Shown: piece by piece, positions 13,735 to 23,960 of the stretch
Layout: the number at the start of each line of letters is the position of its first letter
Position numbering within the stretch: the stretch's first letter is position 1
Assembly (NCBI GenBank): GCA_024529925.1
Contig: JAFEUB010001536.1
Location: forward strand, 248,001 to 312,000
Direction of reading: 5' to 3'
Length of the DNA: 64,000 bases
Source: Ophthalmolycus amberensis
Lineage: Eukaryota; Chordata; Actinopteri; Perciformes; Zoarcidae
Notes under the pieces: model-generated
Seen by the model: only the letters and a program-made list of their open reading frames with translations
The model's database searches: none
Told to the model about the DNA's origin: nothing
Program-made: the position numbers and the translations under genes

Positions 13735-14030
13735 TCTCCCTCTAGCTCTCCTCCATCAATCAGCTCTGTCTGCCAAGTTTGTGGTTTTTCGTGTTTGTCT
13801 TTCTATCTTGCCCTCTTTCTTTCACATTTTCTCTCCATCTTCTCTAACACATTTAAGACACTCAAACCTGATTTTCAGCCACTTCTCTTGCTTCAGAGGC
13901 TTCTTTTTATCTCTTGTTGCTGCCTGGCTTTCACACCCTTATCCAATCTCTCTGTCTTCTGCTCTCCCACCTCCTCTTTTCATCGCTGTGTCGCTGCATC
14001 CGCTGCTCCAATCCGCAGCAAAAAAGAAGA
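13735..14030. repeat. Pyrimidine-rich low-complexity segment
   Basis: A roughly 300-base stretch dominated by C and T on the plus strand (CTC, TCT and TTC words). It gives rise to overlapping Ser/Leu/Phe-rich open frames in all three plus frames. That pattern is typical of composition and not of a gene. Confidence 0.6.
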
Positions 14031-15669
14031 TTCTATGAGGCTCAGTATTTGTTGCCAGAGAGTCAGCAGCGCCCACGCAAAAAAGTGACCCATTCATTCA
14101 TGCTTCATTTCCTGCTTTTCAAATAAAGAGCGTGAAGAGCATCATATTGTGCAAACTAAATTCTACTTAAGCCTCAAACCCATACAGACAAGCTTCCTGC
14201 TACATTCTCCACTCAAGGTGATATTTTTCTAACAGGAAGTCAGCAGGAAGTCAGGGTCAACAGCCCTCTCATCAGAAGTGTGGCTGCGTCACGGTTCTTT
14301 TCTTGAGAAGTGCGGCTCCACGATGTACTGTGGGCGCTATGGCAAGCTAGGTAACACCACACACACTGGTTTGGTGTGTGTTCTTTTCTATTATATTAAT
14401 CTTTAAAAACAAATCACTAATATGTACTTTAATTCAAAGAAAAACACCTGGGCACTGTAGCATTTATGCAAACATTACTTAAGCAGGAGTACAGTGCATT
14501 TGTCGGGGATTATTTTCAGCCGAGGATTTGGTGCTCGAGCGAGTATTTACGGCAGCAGTACGGTGCATGTGGGATTGACTCAAAATAAACCACGATGCCC
14601 ATGTTCATGGTAACAAAGGAACATGTCTGCCAGAGAAACGATGCGGCTTATTGACGTGTTTTAATAGTTTTTGAACAACAATGGAGGTATTTGGCACAGA
14701 GGAATATGCTATATAAGGCTTTGGCTACACAATAAGTACTTCATTGTAGGTTTTGGTCTTTTCATGGGATTTGTGGACAACGAGAAAAGTACAGAACACT
14801 GACTGGTTCCAGCATCTTAAATGTGAGGACTTGCTGCTTTCTTCTGTGTTATCTCATTGTAAACACAATATTTTGGGGGTTTTAACCACTGGTCCTACAA
14901 GCAAAAAGAAGCTATTTATGAATTTGGGATGGGCACTGTTTTACCATTTCATCGATGAAATGATTGACTGATTCATCTGGAAAAATGACTGAAATAATTG
15001 TATATGAAAATAGTAAGTCGCAGCTCTATTACAAGTCAGAAGCAGTCTATGTTCCATACAGAAGCACCAAGAGAAGTTAATTTAAGGTAATTCAACATAC
15101 TATGATCCTAGTTTTTCTTCTAATAAAAGGAGATGTTTCACCAACATTTCCCCCTTTACAGAAGTTGTTGGAAGATATCTCTCTGTAAATGACCTGGTCT
15201 TAGCGCTTGGCTGCAGTCTGCCACTGCCTGACCTGATGTCACGGGAGCTGTCACACCCAAAACGATTCCCTTTCGAGACACCTTACTCTGCTTCCGTCAA
15301 GTGCAGATTAAGTTACATAATTCAAGGTTCTCTTGTTCGACGGCATAGTGAACCCTTTTTTCCCCCCCCCCCTATCATCACCTTCCACACAAGCCTCAGG
15401 CAGTCAATTTCAATATTCAGGCACAAACTGTACTGAATGCCGCATTGCATTCGGTGAAAAGAAAACAAATAAATAAGTAAACGAAACAGCATGCTAGACC
15501 AAATCATGCTCAATCAATGAAAAGAAACTGGGACAGATAGATCCACCCCTTTATTTATTTATATTTGTCCTGCAGTTTAATATATTCTACTGCGCCTGGC
15601 ATAAAACTGCCGAGCTCCTCTCCATCACTAGCAAATGCAAGATTGAATTTTGGGGGAGAGAAGGGGAAG
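14031..15669. other. Non-coding stretch, nothing recognised
   Basis: Unique sequence with a duplicated AGGAAGTCAG word at about 14235-14255 and a C11 run at 15362-15372. No exon or mobile element could be supported. Confidence 0.55.
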
Positions 15670-15716
15670 GGGAGAGAGAGAGATAGATAGAAAGATTGAG
15701 CGAGATGGGGAGAGAG

Positions 15717-15797
<81 letters not shown>

Positions 15798-15840
15798 GAG
15801 CGAGAGAGAGAGAGCGAGAGAGAGAGAGAGAGAGAGAGAG
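15670..15840. repeat. (GA)n microsatellite, about 170 bp
   Basis: A long polypurine GA tract, with a pure core of roughly 60 bases from 15721 and several GAGCGAGAG interruptions at 15716-15724, 15784-15788 and downstream. It produces Glu-Arg repeats on plus and Ser-Leu repeats on minus, which account for all four apparent ORFs here. Polypurine mirror repeats of this kind can form triplex DNA and can bind GAGA-type factors. Confidence 0.97.
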
Positions 15841-16262
15841 CAAGCAGTAGGTGGTGGAAGGTGGGGGGGGCATAATATGAAAATCTGTGCATGCAAGCGT
15901 ACTGGCTCAGCGGATGTTTGAATTCTTTTTATACGCCCTTCTGCAAATTCCTAAAGGGAATTAATAAGTGACACAAAGAAAATGAAATATTATGGACACA
16001 TTCAATCTGACAACATGAAGCCCATACGGCTGATATTCACTATGTCTGTAATGCTTTTAAAGTATTATCTTCTTTTCCCCGTTTCAAAGGGCCGTCACAG
16101 AGACAGAGAGGGGCTGCGTGTCCTCAGTGACATCTCCCTTTTACTTCTTCCGTGCTCCTCTCCCCTTCCTCTTTCTAGGATTATACAGTACTGCATGTGA
16201 TGTAATGAATCAGTGGGTACAGTAAATATGGGATTGGTAGTGCACTCGCGACCTCACATCCA

Positions 16263-16276
16263 CCCCCCCCCCCCCC
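16263..16276. repeat. Poly-C homopolymer, 14 bases
   Basis: Uninterrupted run of 14 C, preceded by CA and followed by T. Read directly. Confidence 0.93.
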
Positions 16277-18701
16277 TCCCTCATGCAACATCCCCACAAC
16301 GCTCGCTCTGCTCAATCTCTAACATTGCTCTGCCAAGAAATAGAAATGAGATCTTATCCGCCCTATCTCGTCACATACCCTGTCCAGAACATGCACACAG
16401 ACACACAATTTTGTCCCCTATCGTTGCCATGTTGTCCTCCATTTTGACTCCTTGTCTAAGTTGAACACAGCTGCACACATATACTGCGCTGAAGGTGCTG
16501 TCTCTGGTTCCTTACATGCACCGAGTAGAAGTACACAGAACTCGTACATACATCAGAGCACACGCATACCAAGTGTGCGCCCGTGACTGAGACAGCCCCT
16601 CCTTTGTGTGTGCTCTGCCTGGCTTGCTCGTGTTTTCTCCACCCTTTGCAGGTAGTGGGGCTGGCAGTGCCGGTTGTTAGTGAGCTGGCTCACCTGAGCT
16701 GATGAGCTGATGGAAGCCGACAAAGCTGGCCGGTTCAGCTCTCGCAGCTAGCATGGGATCTCCTGGTTTGGTCGCTTTGTCTTGTCTTGTCTTTTTCTTT
16801 AGGATGCAACATCTTCATAAACTATTTTCCACTCGCCCTGGCACTTTGTCTGAACATTGAGCAAGTTGATGACAGTGACCCAATCACCACATCTATCGGC
16901 AGGACAAGAAAGGAAATTCATCAGATCTGCGATCCCTTTTTCCAAATAGTCTTTAGTCAGGCAGTGAATCGGGAACTAAACAGGAACATTCCTCTCAGCA
17001 TTTCCATATTAACTTTCTCAGTCACATTCCTCATCTTGATATCAATAGTATTGGCAGCCAGTGCTTGTTTGTGTATGAATGCTGTTCACAAATTGTAAAA
17101 CCAGAGTTTGTGTTTGACCGTTTAGTGACGGCTGTGCAAATTACACCCCAACAGCAGGGACTTTTTTTTAAATACCCATATTTATCCCAAAAGAATAAAT
17201 AGAGAAAGTTCCTGAATGCCCCAAATGTTCCTGCCTTCCTGAAAAAGTTCCTGTGTGAAAGAGTAAATAGATACCAACATAGACCAGATCAAGGACTCTG
17301 AATGTGGCAGGAAGGAAACTTGGATACGTGAAGCAATTAGCAACTAGCAACTAGTGAAACTAGGTTCAATCTTTAACATTTGGACGGACGAAAAAGAGGC
17401 CTGAGATTTACTGTGCAAGTCCTTGAAAGTGAAATAAGATATTATGAACAATTTTATATTATTCACCTGCTCTAAGAAATAGTATCAGGATTTACAAATA
17501 ATATATCAAGTGGGGATAACGTCTATATTCTATATTTATTATCTAAAATATTACCACCCTCATTCAAGACACATCCAACAAGACTTGAGCGGTGAAAGCT
17601 CCATTATTCTAGAATGAATAGAGGGTGAATTGAGTCTTCTTCTCTGCTATCTAAGTGTGGGAGAGAACTACTCCAGGCATTCTGACTTTAGTTGGCATTC
17701 ATATGACACAATGGACTTCATGTCAAAGTATATTAGTGATAAATGCGAAGGGAGAGCAAGTCATGACAGGGATCACAAAGGTGGAGGTTGTGTGTGCGTG
17801 CAGATGACCGTGTATGTGTGTCTTGACTCATCTGAGGAATCCGCACCGCATCTCATCAGTATTCTGAATGAGTGTGTCCTGTTTCCATCAGACGCTTGTG
17901 CCCACCCTCGAGCTCCGATCTCTGATGATGCAAAGCACGTATAGTGTCCCTGCGCAGAAGCATGCGTACGCATGGTGTGTGTTAACAAGTCAGCTTTGAG
18001 ACAAGTGGAAAAAAAAAACTGCAACGTGATGAAGGGAGTAATGTAAAAAATGTAGATTTGTACCGAAAACGCAATTCAATCGTAGACATTTAAGAAAGTG
18101 GGTGCATTACATTTGTTTTATGCAATTAAAAATCAAAAGAAACCTTGTATTTAAGTTTTAATGTACCGGGGAAAAAATGTCATGGATGTGAAAACTGTAG
18201 ATTACTGCATTTAAATCTGTAGATTAAATTTGAGGATTGCATAACACAAACCCGGGTAGAGTCCCCTGCAGTTCGTTGCTGAACTTTTTGAAAATGCATT
18301 ACATGCAAATATGTTGTACACTTAACATATGCAAGGCAGACACAGCTGAGCTCAGCTGTAAAACTGGCAGCAGTGATATTCAACCCGGTTTCATAACTTG
18401 TTCTTTTTTACTAATAAAAGAAGTGCTGCAAAACGTAACGTGCCAACGGTATGTAGCTCTGGATAAAATAGCCACTTTGTTGTGAATGGTCGGTATGTTA
18501 GTAGCAAAGAGGATGACTCATGTAATGGAAGGCTACCAGCGCTCCTTGTTTCTCCACATGACAAAACATTATTGTATTTATCTCTGTCTAATCTGGATTT
18601 TGTTTTTGGAGTTTTCTTTTAATTCCTGTTCTGTTTTTGGATGTGGGTTGTAATTTTGTTTGAAAAATTATATATTTTTTGTGTGTTGAAAATTGAATAC
18701 A
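16277..18701. other. Non-coding stretch, nothing firmly recognised
   Basis: Unique sequence. A 103-codon plus-strand frame (16787-17098) follows a good pyrimidine tract and TTTAG at about 16785-16801. It ends in a hydrophobic segment, but I recognise no family and there is no supporting neighbour exon, so it is left uncalled. The rest shows no transposon ends. Confidence 0.5.
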
Positions 18702-18726
18702 ATATATATATATATACAGTATATAT
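18702..18726. repeat. Short (AT)n repeat
   Basis: Alternating AT broken by ACAGT, with AT again after the break. A small low-complexity tract read directly. Confidence 0.9.
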
Positions 18727-19786
18727 AAAAAGAATAGCCACTGGGACAGTATTTAAAATGTGGCACTGAAAAGTTAAGGACTGCCCCTGAACGGTAACCC
18801 TGAAAACCATGAACCACCGTGCAACTCAAACGCTAACCAAATAATCAATGCTAACAACTTCAGTCACTTAACAACCCCAATCAGTGCACAATGTTAATGT
18901 CTCAGCCTTTCCCATAAACAGGGCCTACAATGACTGAACCAAAAAGAGTCCCGTCACACAGAGAGCGGAGAATTGCAGCCCTGTGTAATTAGAATCGATA
19001 ATTCATTTTCCCCTTTTCTGCCACTGTTCCATTCAAACGACCCCTCGCACACTATCGAGAGAGCCTCCGAGTCCTCTTCAGGGTCGCAGTAATTGTTTTT
19101 TTTCTTTTTTTCTTTCTCCTCCACTTCTGCACTTTTTGCACCTCACCAAAATCTCATCAGCTAAATGCAGAGGACGGCATTCTTCTCGGAGTAATTGTCT
19201 TCGACTGCCATGTGACGTTTTTGCTGCCCTTTTCCAGGTGCTGGTATTGTTCTCTTGCGCTGGTTAATTTGGGGGGGGAAAAGGATCTTTTGGTTGTTGA
19301 GTGTATGGGTGCCGGACAACGAGAGTGTCATGCTATTTATCCCCTCGGCTATAATGGAGGCTATTAGAGGTCTGAAACCTAATGCTTGCGATCTGTCAGT
19401 GGATGAGCAATAGGACTTGGATTCCCATGTGTACTGGTTGGAATAATTATAGGAGTTCTACAGTTTCTTCAGTTGAATGGTGGATTTAATAGCAATCCAC
19501 AACAGAGCTGCCCGTCATGTGAACATTCAAATTCTTGGGGCCTCCTCTATCGGTGCATTTGAGCGAAGGAAATAACACCCTGCTGTAAATGTCTTGGATT
19601 TCATTTACACATGTTTAAATCTATTCTCTCTTCCCTGATAATTGGGGTAATTTCTTGACAAATCCATCTTGACTAACATGCGTCATCATCACCATCATTC
19701 CCAGCATGGCCACCAATATTGATCCTCACCGTTACTGTCATTGCCATGGCCGTCCCACTCATCAGAAAAAAATAATTTTGACTCCA
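18727..19786. other. Non-coding stretch, possible conserved element at 19190-19640
   Basis: The first part is plain unique sequence. From about 19190 to 19640 it is non-repetitive and contains homeodomain-type cores (GGAATAATTATAGG near 19440), resembling enhancer-type non-coding DNA. This is an impression from texture only. Confidence 0.3.
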
Positions 19787-19815
19787 ATCATCATCATCAT
19801 CATCATCATCATCAT
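19787..19815. repeat. (ATC)n trinucleotide repeat
   Basis: About ten ATC units, read directly. On the minus strand it encodes a run of Asp within an 88-codon open frame, and on plus a run of Ile. Both are repeat artefacts. Confidence 0.95.
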
Positions 19816-20625
19816 TGACCACCCTAATCATTGTCATCATCACCGCTGTCACCATCGCTTTCAAGTGTGGGACTCGCATCACTTTAAACTTGTGAAGTGA
19901 ATCACAGTCAGTGTCAGGTAGGAGATTGCTCTGGGACATTGTAAAGATCGTGGCTACCTAAACATGTCTTAGCTTCCGCACTGGCACACCGCAGCTGCAC
20001 ATTTCCGTCTGTGGGTGTCGCCCATTGACGCATAGATAATGGCGGTTGTGAATGGCTCCTCTGTCACTCTGCCATTCCCTTCTCCCTGGCTGGGATTTAA
20101 TGTGACACTTATAGCTATTGCATGGCTTTGCCCCCAGATAGCAGGAAGCCACGCCTGAATGGAATTGAGATTGTCATCCGTCAGCTACACCCATCAAACC
20201 ACTGGGAGACTGACAAAGAGAGAGGGAGAAAGATTGAGGGACATACTGGGTGAGGGAGAAGAAGAGGAGGAACCCGGTAGTTTCCTCTTATCTTGGGCCC
20301 CCCATCATAGATGCTCTTATCTGAAAACGGCAATGCCACCATGGTTGAGACGGCATAGAATACAAATGTGCACGGACATGTATCATTGGTAAATATCATG
20401 CAGGTCTATCAGCTGGTGGGATTTTTGCTTTGAGCGACACGATGCAACAAACAGGCGTTGCACGGAGGCAAAGACGAAGCAAGTTTTCAAAGCGGGGAGT
20501 TTTATATATATCACTTGACCCAAAAAAGAAACCATAAAAACACAAGAGCAACCACGACAAAGTGATTTTGCAGCCCACTGACAACATAATCCATTTAGTT
20601 TTTTTCTGATACGTTCCACAGATAT
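19816..20625. other. Non-coding stretch, nothing recognised
   Basis: Unique sequence between the (ATC)n tract and the Tc1-like remnant, including a short purine-rich run at about 20210-20272. The 157-codon minus-strand frame that enters this region (20383-20856) overlaps the transposon remnant and is not a gene. Confidence 0.5.
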
Positions 20626-20935
20626 ACAGTGCAGTCTGTCAGTATTTGGACAATGAAACATTTGTCTTCCTTTCATTGTTTTGGATTTACTCCAGCACAC
20701 TGTATTTGAAACAATGATTATTGAGGTTAAACTGCTGACTTTCAGCTTTGAGGGCGTAAGAGGTTGTTCACATCCATATTGGCATAATGACATTTCTATG
20801 AATAGTCTCCAATCGATTCCTGCCATCTTCTTCTTTTGTCTGTCCATTAAAGTCATACAATGCCAAGAAATTATGACTTTATTTTATGTTAATTCTAATT
20901 ACTTTTGGTCAAATCTTGGTCACCATGCATAAAAG
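20626..20935 (+). mobile_element. Tc1-like DNA transposon remnant (non-autonomous or truncated)
   Basis: The segment opens with ACAGTGCAGTCTGTCAGTAT followed by TTGGACAATGAAACA. This matches the recurrent terminal repeat of fish Tc1-type elements, which carry AGTATTTGGACAGTGACACA. It continues with CTCCAGCAC and TTTGAAACAATGATTATTGA, the usual inner part of the same terminus, then TTTCAGCTTTGAGGG and TCCATATTGG. After about 20785 the match is weaker. No transposase frame and no opposite inverted terminus were found, so this is a one-ended decayed copy. Family knowledge is from memory and no search was run. Confidence 0.7.
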
Positions 20936-21762
20936 GGCTACAATTGTATTTGGAACCCTCAAATTCATTGTTTCCGTTTCAAATCGAATGCACTTTAGTA
21001 CAACATAATACAATATTTGATTTGTTTAAATTCAGGGCCATGCAATCAATATGATTCAATGTCAAATGCCGATTTAACACAATCAGCAACAATATAAATG
21101 GACCTCCTGTTGTCGGAGGTCTGGTCGATGATATTCTATTGTTGATCATTGAATCGATACATGGATGCAGATCAATGGATCATAAATCAATTTGTTTTGT
21201 CTTGCCCAAAACCACAAATCAGAGGGCTTTACAATCTGTACACATGCGACATCCTCTGTCCCGGGACCCTCACATCGGTACATGAATAAATCGGTGCATG
21301 AGCCAAGCCTTCTGAAGGTGATCACAAAAGGGAATAGTAGACCAGTGAGCTGAAATCAAATTAGCATCACAATAAATCAGCAGTAGAGACACAGCAGTCG
21401 GAGTGAAGGTGAGGAGAGGAGGCCATGTATTTTCTGCCATGGAGATGACTTGCTGTCAGTCAGCTGCCTGAAGCAGTGCTGTATCCGAAGAGCAGAACCA
21501 CAAAGGGACATACATACAGGCTGGCATTTGCACGGACAAACTTTCATGTCACAAAATCTCCCACACACTCTCAGGCACACACTCTCTTCCACACATCGAT
21601 TCTTCAAAAATAAGAAAATCATTGTCTGTGGCCAAGTCGCCTGGGTGTGTTGACAAGACAGTGATCGATATTGATGTTCCGAGCTACAGTGACAGCAGAG
21701 CTCACTACCGAGTAGGTGCCTTGGATTGCATTAATGCACAGCGAATGCACAAATGTAGAGGA

Positions 21763-21785
21763 ACACACACACACACACACACACA
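21763..21785. repeat. Short (AC)n microsatellite
   Basis: Eleven AC units followed by ATATAC, read directly. Confidence 0.93.
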
Positions 21786-21945
21786 TATACCGGTTGGTAA
21801 TTAGTCAGCCTGACAGAACATCCCATGGCATGTGAGGACAACTAGCTTCTCCTGCAAACATACACACAGTCGCAGACTTACACCCAGGGAGGGTCTCCGC
21901 ACAGTATGAAGGCCTAATTAAGACAGAGATAATTGGGAAATGGAA

Positions 21946-21958
21946 GGGGGGGGGGGGG
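21946..21958. repeat. Poly-G homopolymer, 13 bases
   Basis: Uninterrupted run of 13 G after TGGAA. Read directly. Confidence 0.92.
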
Positions 21959-22329
21959 CAGTGTATGTGTGGCTATGTTTATTTCAAAGAGATGTTCAAT
22001 TACTCAGAGAGGACAGCACATGGGCACAAACCCCAACAATGGTTTCCTTTGGGGGGGTCAGACGGAAAAGGAGAAAGGTACTGTAGGGGAAAGCGAAAGG
22101 ACAGCAGACCAAAGACAAACACATACACAGGGCCACAAAGGCATACACAAAAGGGATATATGCCAAATTTAGAAAGAGAGAGGCAAGCTGAGAGGTCACA
22201 GTAAGAGAGGGGTGGGGGGAGAACACCAGATGAAAAATGAGGCATCCTAGCAGACAGGCCTCAGACGACACCACACACTCCCAACGCAGCAGAGCCTTGG
22301 GGATAAACAGGGAATTTTGGGTAATGCGG

Positions 22330-22560
22330 TCCGACAGTCACAGCTCAGTGGCCCCCTGACTGGCTGCTCTGATTGGGCCGGGGCGAGCTCACAGGGGGGG
22401 GATTGGTCATGGCGGAGGTTTCTGATTGGCTGCAGTGTTTCTGGAGGCAGCCTATCCACGTTCGTCCTCAGACTAAGGTCGACAAGCGGCCGAGACTACG
22501 CTACAAAGCATTTATCAACAGCAGGCGACAGCGTGGTTTCATTACCACGCTAGAATTGGA
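22330..22560. promoter_or_regulatory. CpG-enriched patch with inverted CCAAT-box array (promoter-like)
   Basis: Three GATTGG motifs (inverted CCAAT, the NF-Y site) have ATTGG at 22372-22376, 22402-22406 and 22425-22429, spaced 30 and 23 bases. A looser ATTGG lies at 22555-22559. I counted about 15 CpG in 240 bases, several times denser than the surrounding sequence, with GGGCCGGGGCGAG between the first two boxes. Closely spaced CCAAT boxes in GC-rich DNA are characteristic of TATA-less vertebrate promoters and of some LTRs. No TATA box or initiator was identified and the transcription direction is unknown. An ATG with a strong Kozak context at 22409 opens an 83-codon frame, but it sits between CCAAT boxes and so probably precedes any start site. 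Not proven to be active. Confidence 0.35.
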
Positions 22561-23639
22561 CAAGATCGTGTCTTCTGCAGCCACACAAACTGTACCTTTT
22601 CTTTACTACTTCCCTTTCGGTCATCGTATGATCTCAGGGTGTTTTTGCAGGAATAAATAGTCAACAAGTTCAGGTGTGTGCGCTGCAACAAAAGCACTTG
22701 TGGGAATAAACACACAACTCCAAGTCTCCAACCTTCATTGAATCATTCCCTTCAGGCATCAACTACTGTACAATCATTACACACATCCCCTTATCTCTTC
22801 AATAAAAAGCCTCTAAGTAATTGTGGCATAGTGTTTGTGGTAACGCAAATGTGTTTTCAGGACTGGCCAGCTGTGGCGGCTCTTCTACGAAATCCATATC
22901 CACAAAAATGTACTTAAAATATTTAAAAAACACTGTAGACACACATTTACCTTGGTCTCCTTTCCCTGTACAAGCCCCTTCCCTTCTTCCTCACTCAATG
23001 ATAATATCTTGCAAGCATGCATACATTCATAACCTCGGGCTCCTTGCAGATTTCCGCAAAAGCCTCAGAAATGCTTTCCAGCACAACTATCAAGCAGACG
23101 GAGTGACATTAGTTTAATGCAAGGCATGATTAATTGAGAAGCGGAGAGATTCCGTGGCCCCGTTTCTTAGTTGCATTTAGATACAGAGCCACATCTCTTC
23201 AGTACAAACGGTCTGTCCTTTGGTTGCAATGTCATGTATCATGCATTAGCTAACATATTAATCAACATAAAGATGACTCAAATATAATTAGATTTTCCCC
23301 CCTAGTGCATGCATGATTTCTTGGTGTGAATTTGAGGTCATCTCTCTCTCTACCGATCCCCCAGCAGGAATGTGAGCTTGGGGAAGCGTTAGGGGCTATC
23401 CCTCACGTCTTCTTACATTGGGAATGTCTCTCCTTTCCCTCTCTCTCCGGCCACTTCTCCCTACTTCACAGATACGAATGGTGCTTTTATGGATGAGCCT
23501 ACGAATGAAGGCCCCATCTTCTGTGATTAACATATTCCCAGGCCCGGGAAATCGTCTGTGGGTTCAATTATCACTCAGGAGCCCACCTATTGTTCAGGTG
23601 GCATGCGCCCGCTAAGTGGAGGTTCATACCTTCAACACT
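22561..23639. other. Non-coding stretch, nothing recognised
   Basis: Unique sequence without long repeats. No exon with credible splice sites and no transposon ends were recognised. Confidence 0.55.
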
Positions 23640-23960
23640 GTGCGTTAGTGTACATTAATTATGCAGGTGGCAGCAATTACATATTTATGTATTCTGATAA
23701 TTACATTTTTAATACAGCAGATGTCAGCCTCATTCATAGGAGTTAATGAAAATGAATGGCATACATTTTACATTACACATGTTCATAGGAGTGTTGAGAA
23801 TACACGGCTTTGCTTGGGCGAGTTCGGCTGCATCGTGAATGGAAAAGATGCCTCCTTTATTGATTAGGAGACCTTTAATAACATAAAGTTGTCTTTTCAA
23901 TGAAGGGATCATGAAACATTTGCATAATCATGCGCTAAGTGCTGTTCTGTGCTATATATA
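23640..23960. promoter_or_regulatory. Candidate conserved non-coding element with octamer site (weak)
   Basis: An exact POU octamer ATTTGCAT is at 23918-23925, followed by AATCATGCGC. An E-box CAGGTG lies at 23664-23669 next to TTAATTATGC at 23655-23664, and CAATTACAT lies nearby. The stretch is non-repetitive and has no supported open frame. The motif texture resembles developmental enhancers, but conservation was not tested. Confidence 0.22.

Larger units (their letters stand above)
20936..22329. other. Non-coding stretch with short simple repeats
   Basis: Unique, partly AT-rich sequence. It contains a (AC)11 tract at 21763-21785, a G13 run at 21946-21958 and a G7 run near 22052. Purine-rich sequence at about 22060-22220 explains the short open frames there. 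No gene supported. Confidence 0.6.

Noticed and set aside
15555..15896. Ser-Leu-rich 'proteins' of up to 113 residues
   Set aside because: They are translations of the (GA)n/(CT)n microsatellite in all frames.
16787..17098. 103-codon frame after a good pyrimidine tract, with a hydrophobic C-terminal segment
   Set aside because: No family recognised, no partner exon or donor-acceptor chain, and the length can occur by chance.
22409..22660. 83-codon frame starting with a strong Kozak ATG (M-A-E-V-S-D)
   Set aside because: The ATG lies between CCAAT boxes, upstream of any likely transcription start. No homologous protein is recognised and the length is within chance expectation. Kept only as part of the promoter-like finding.
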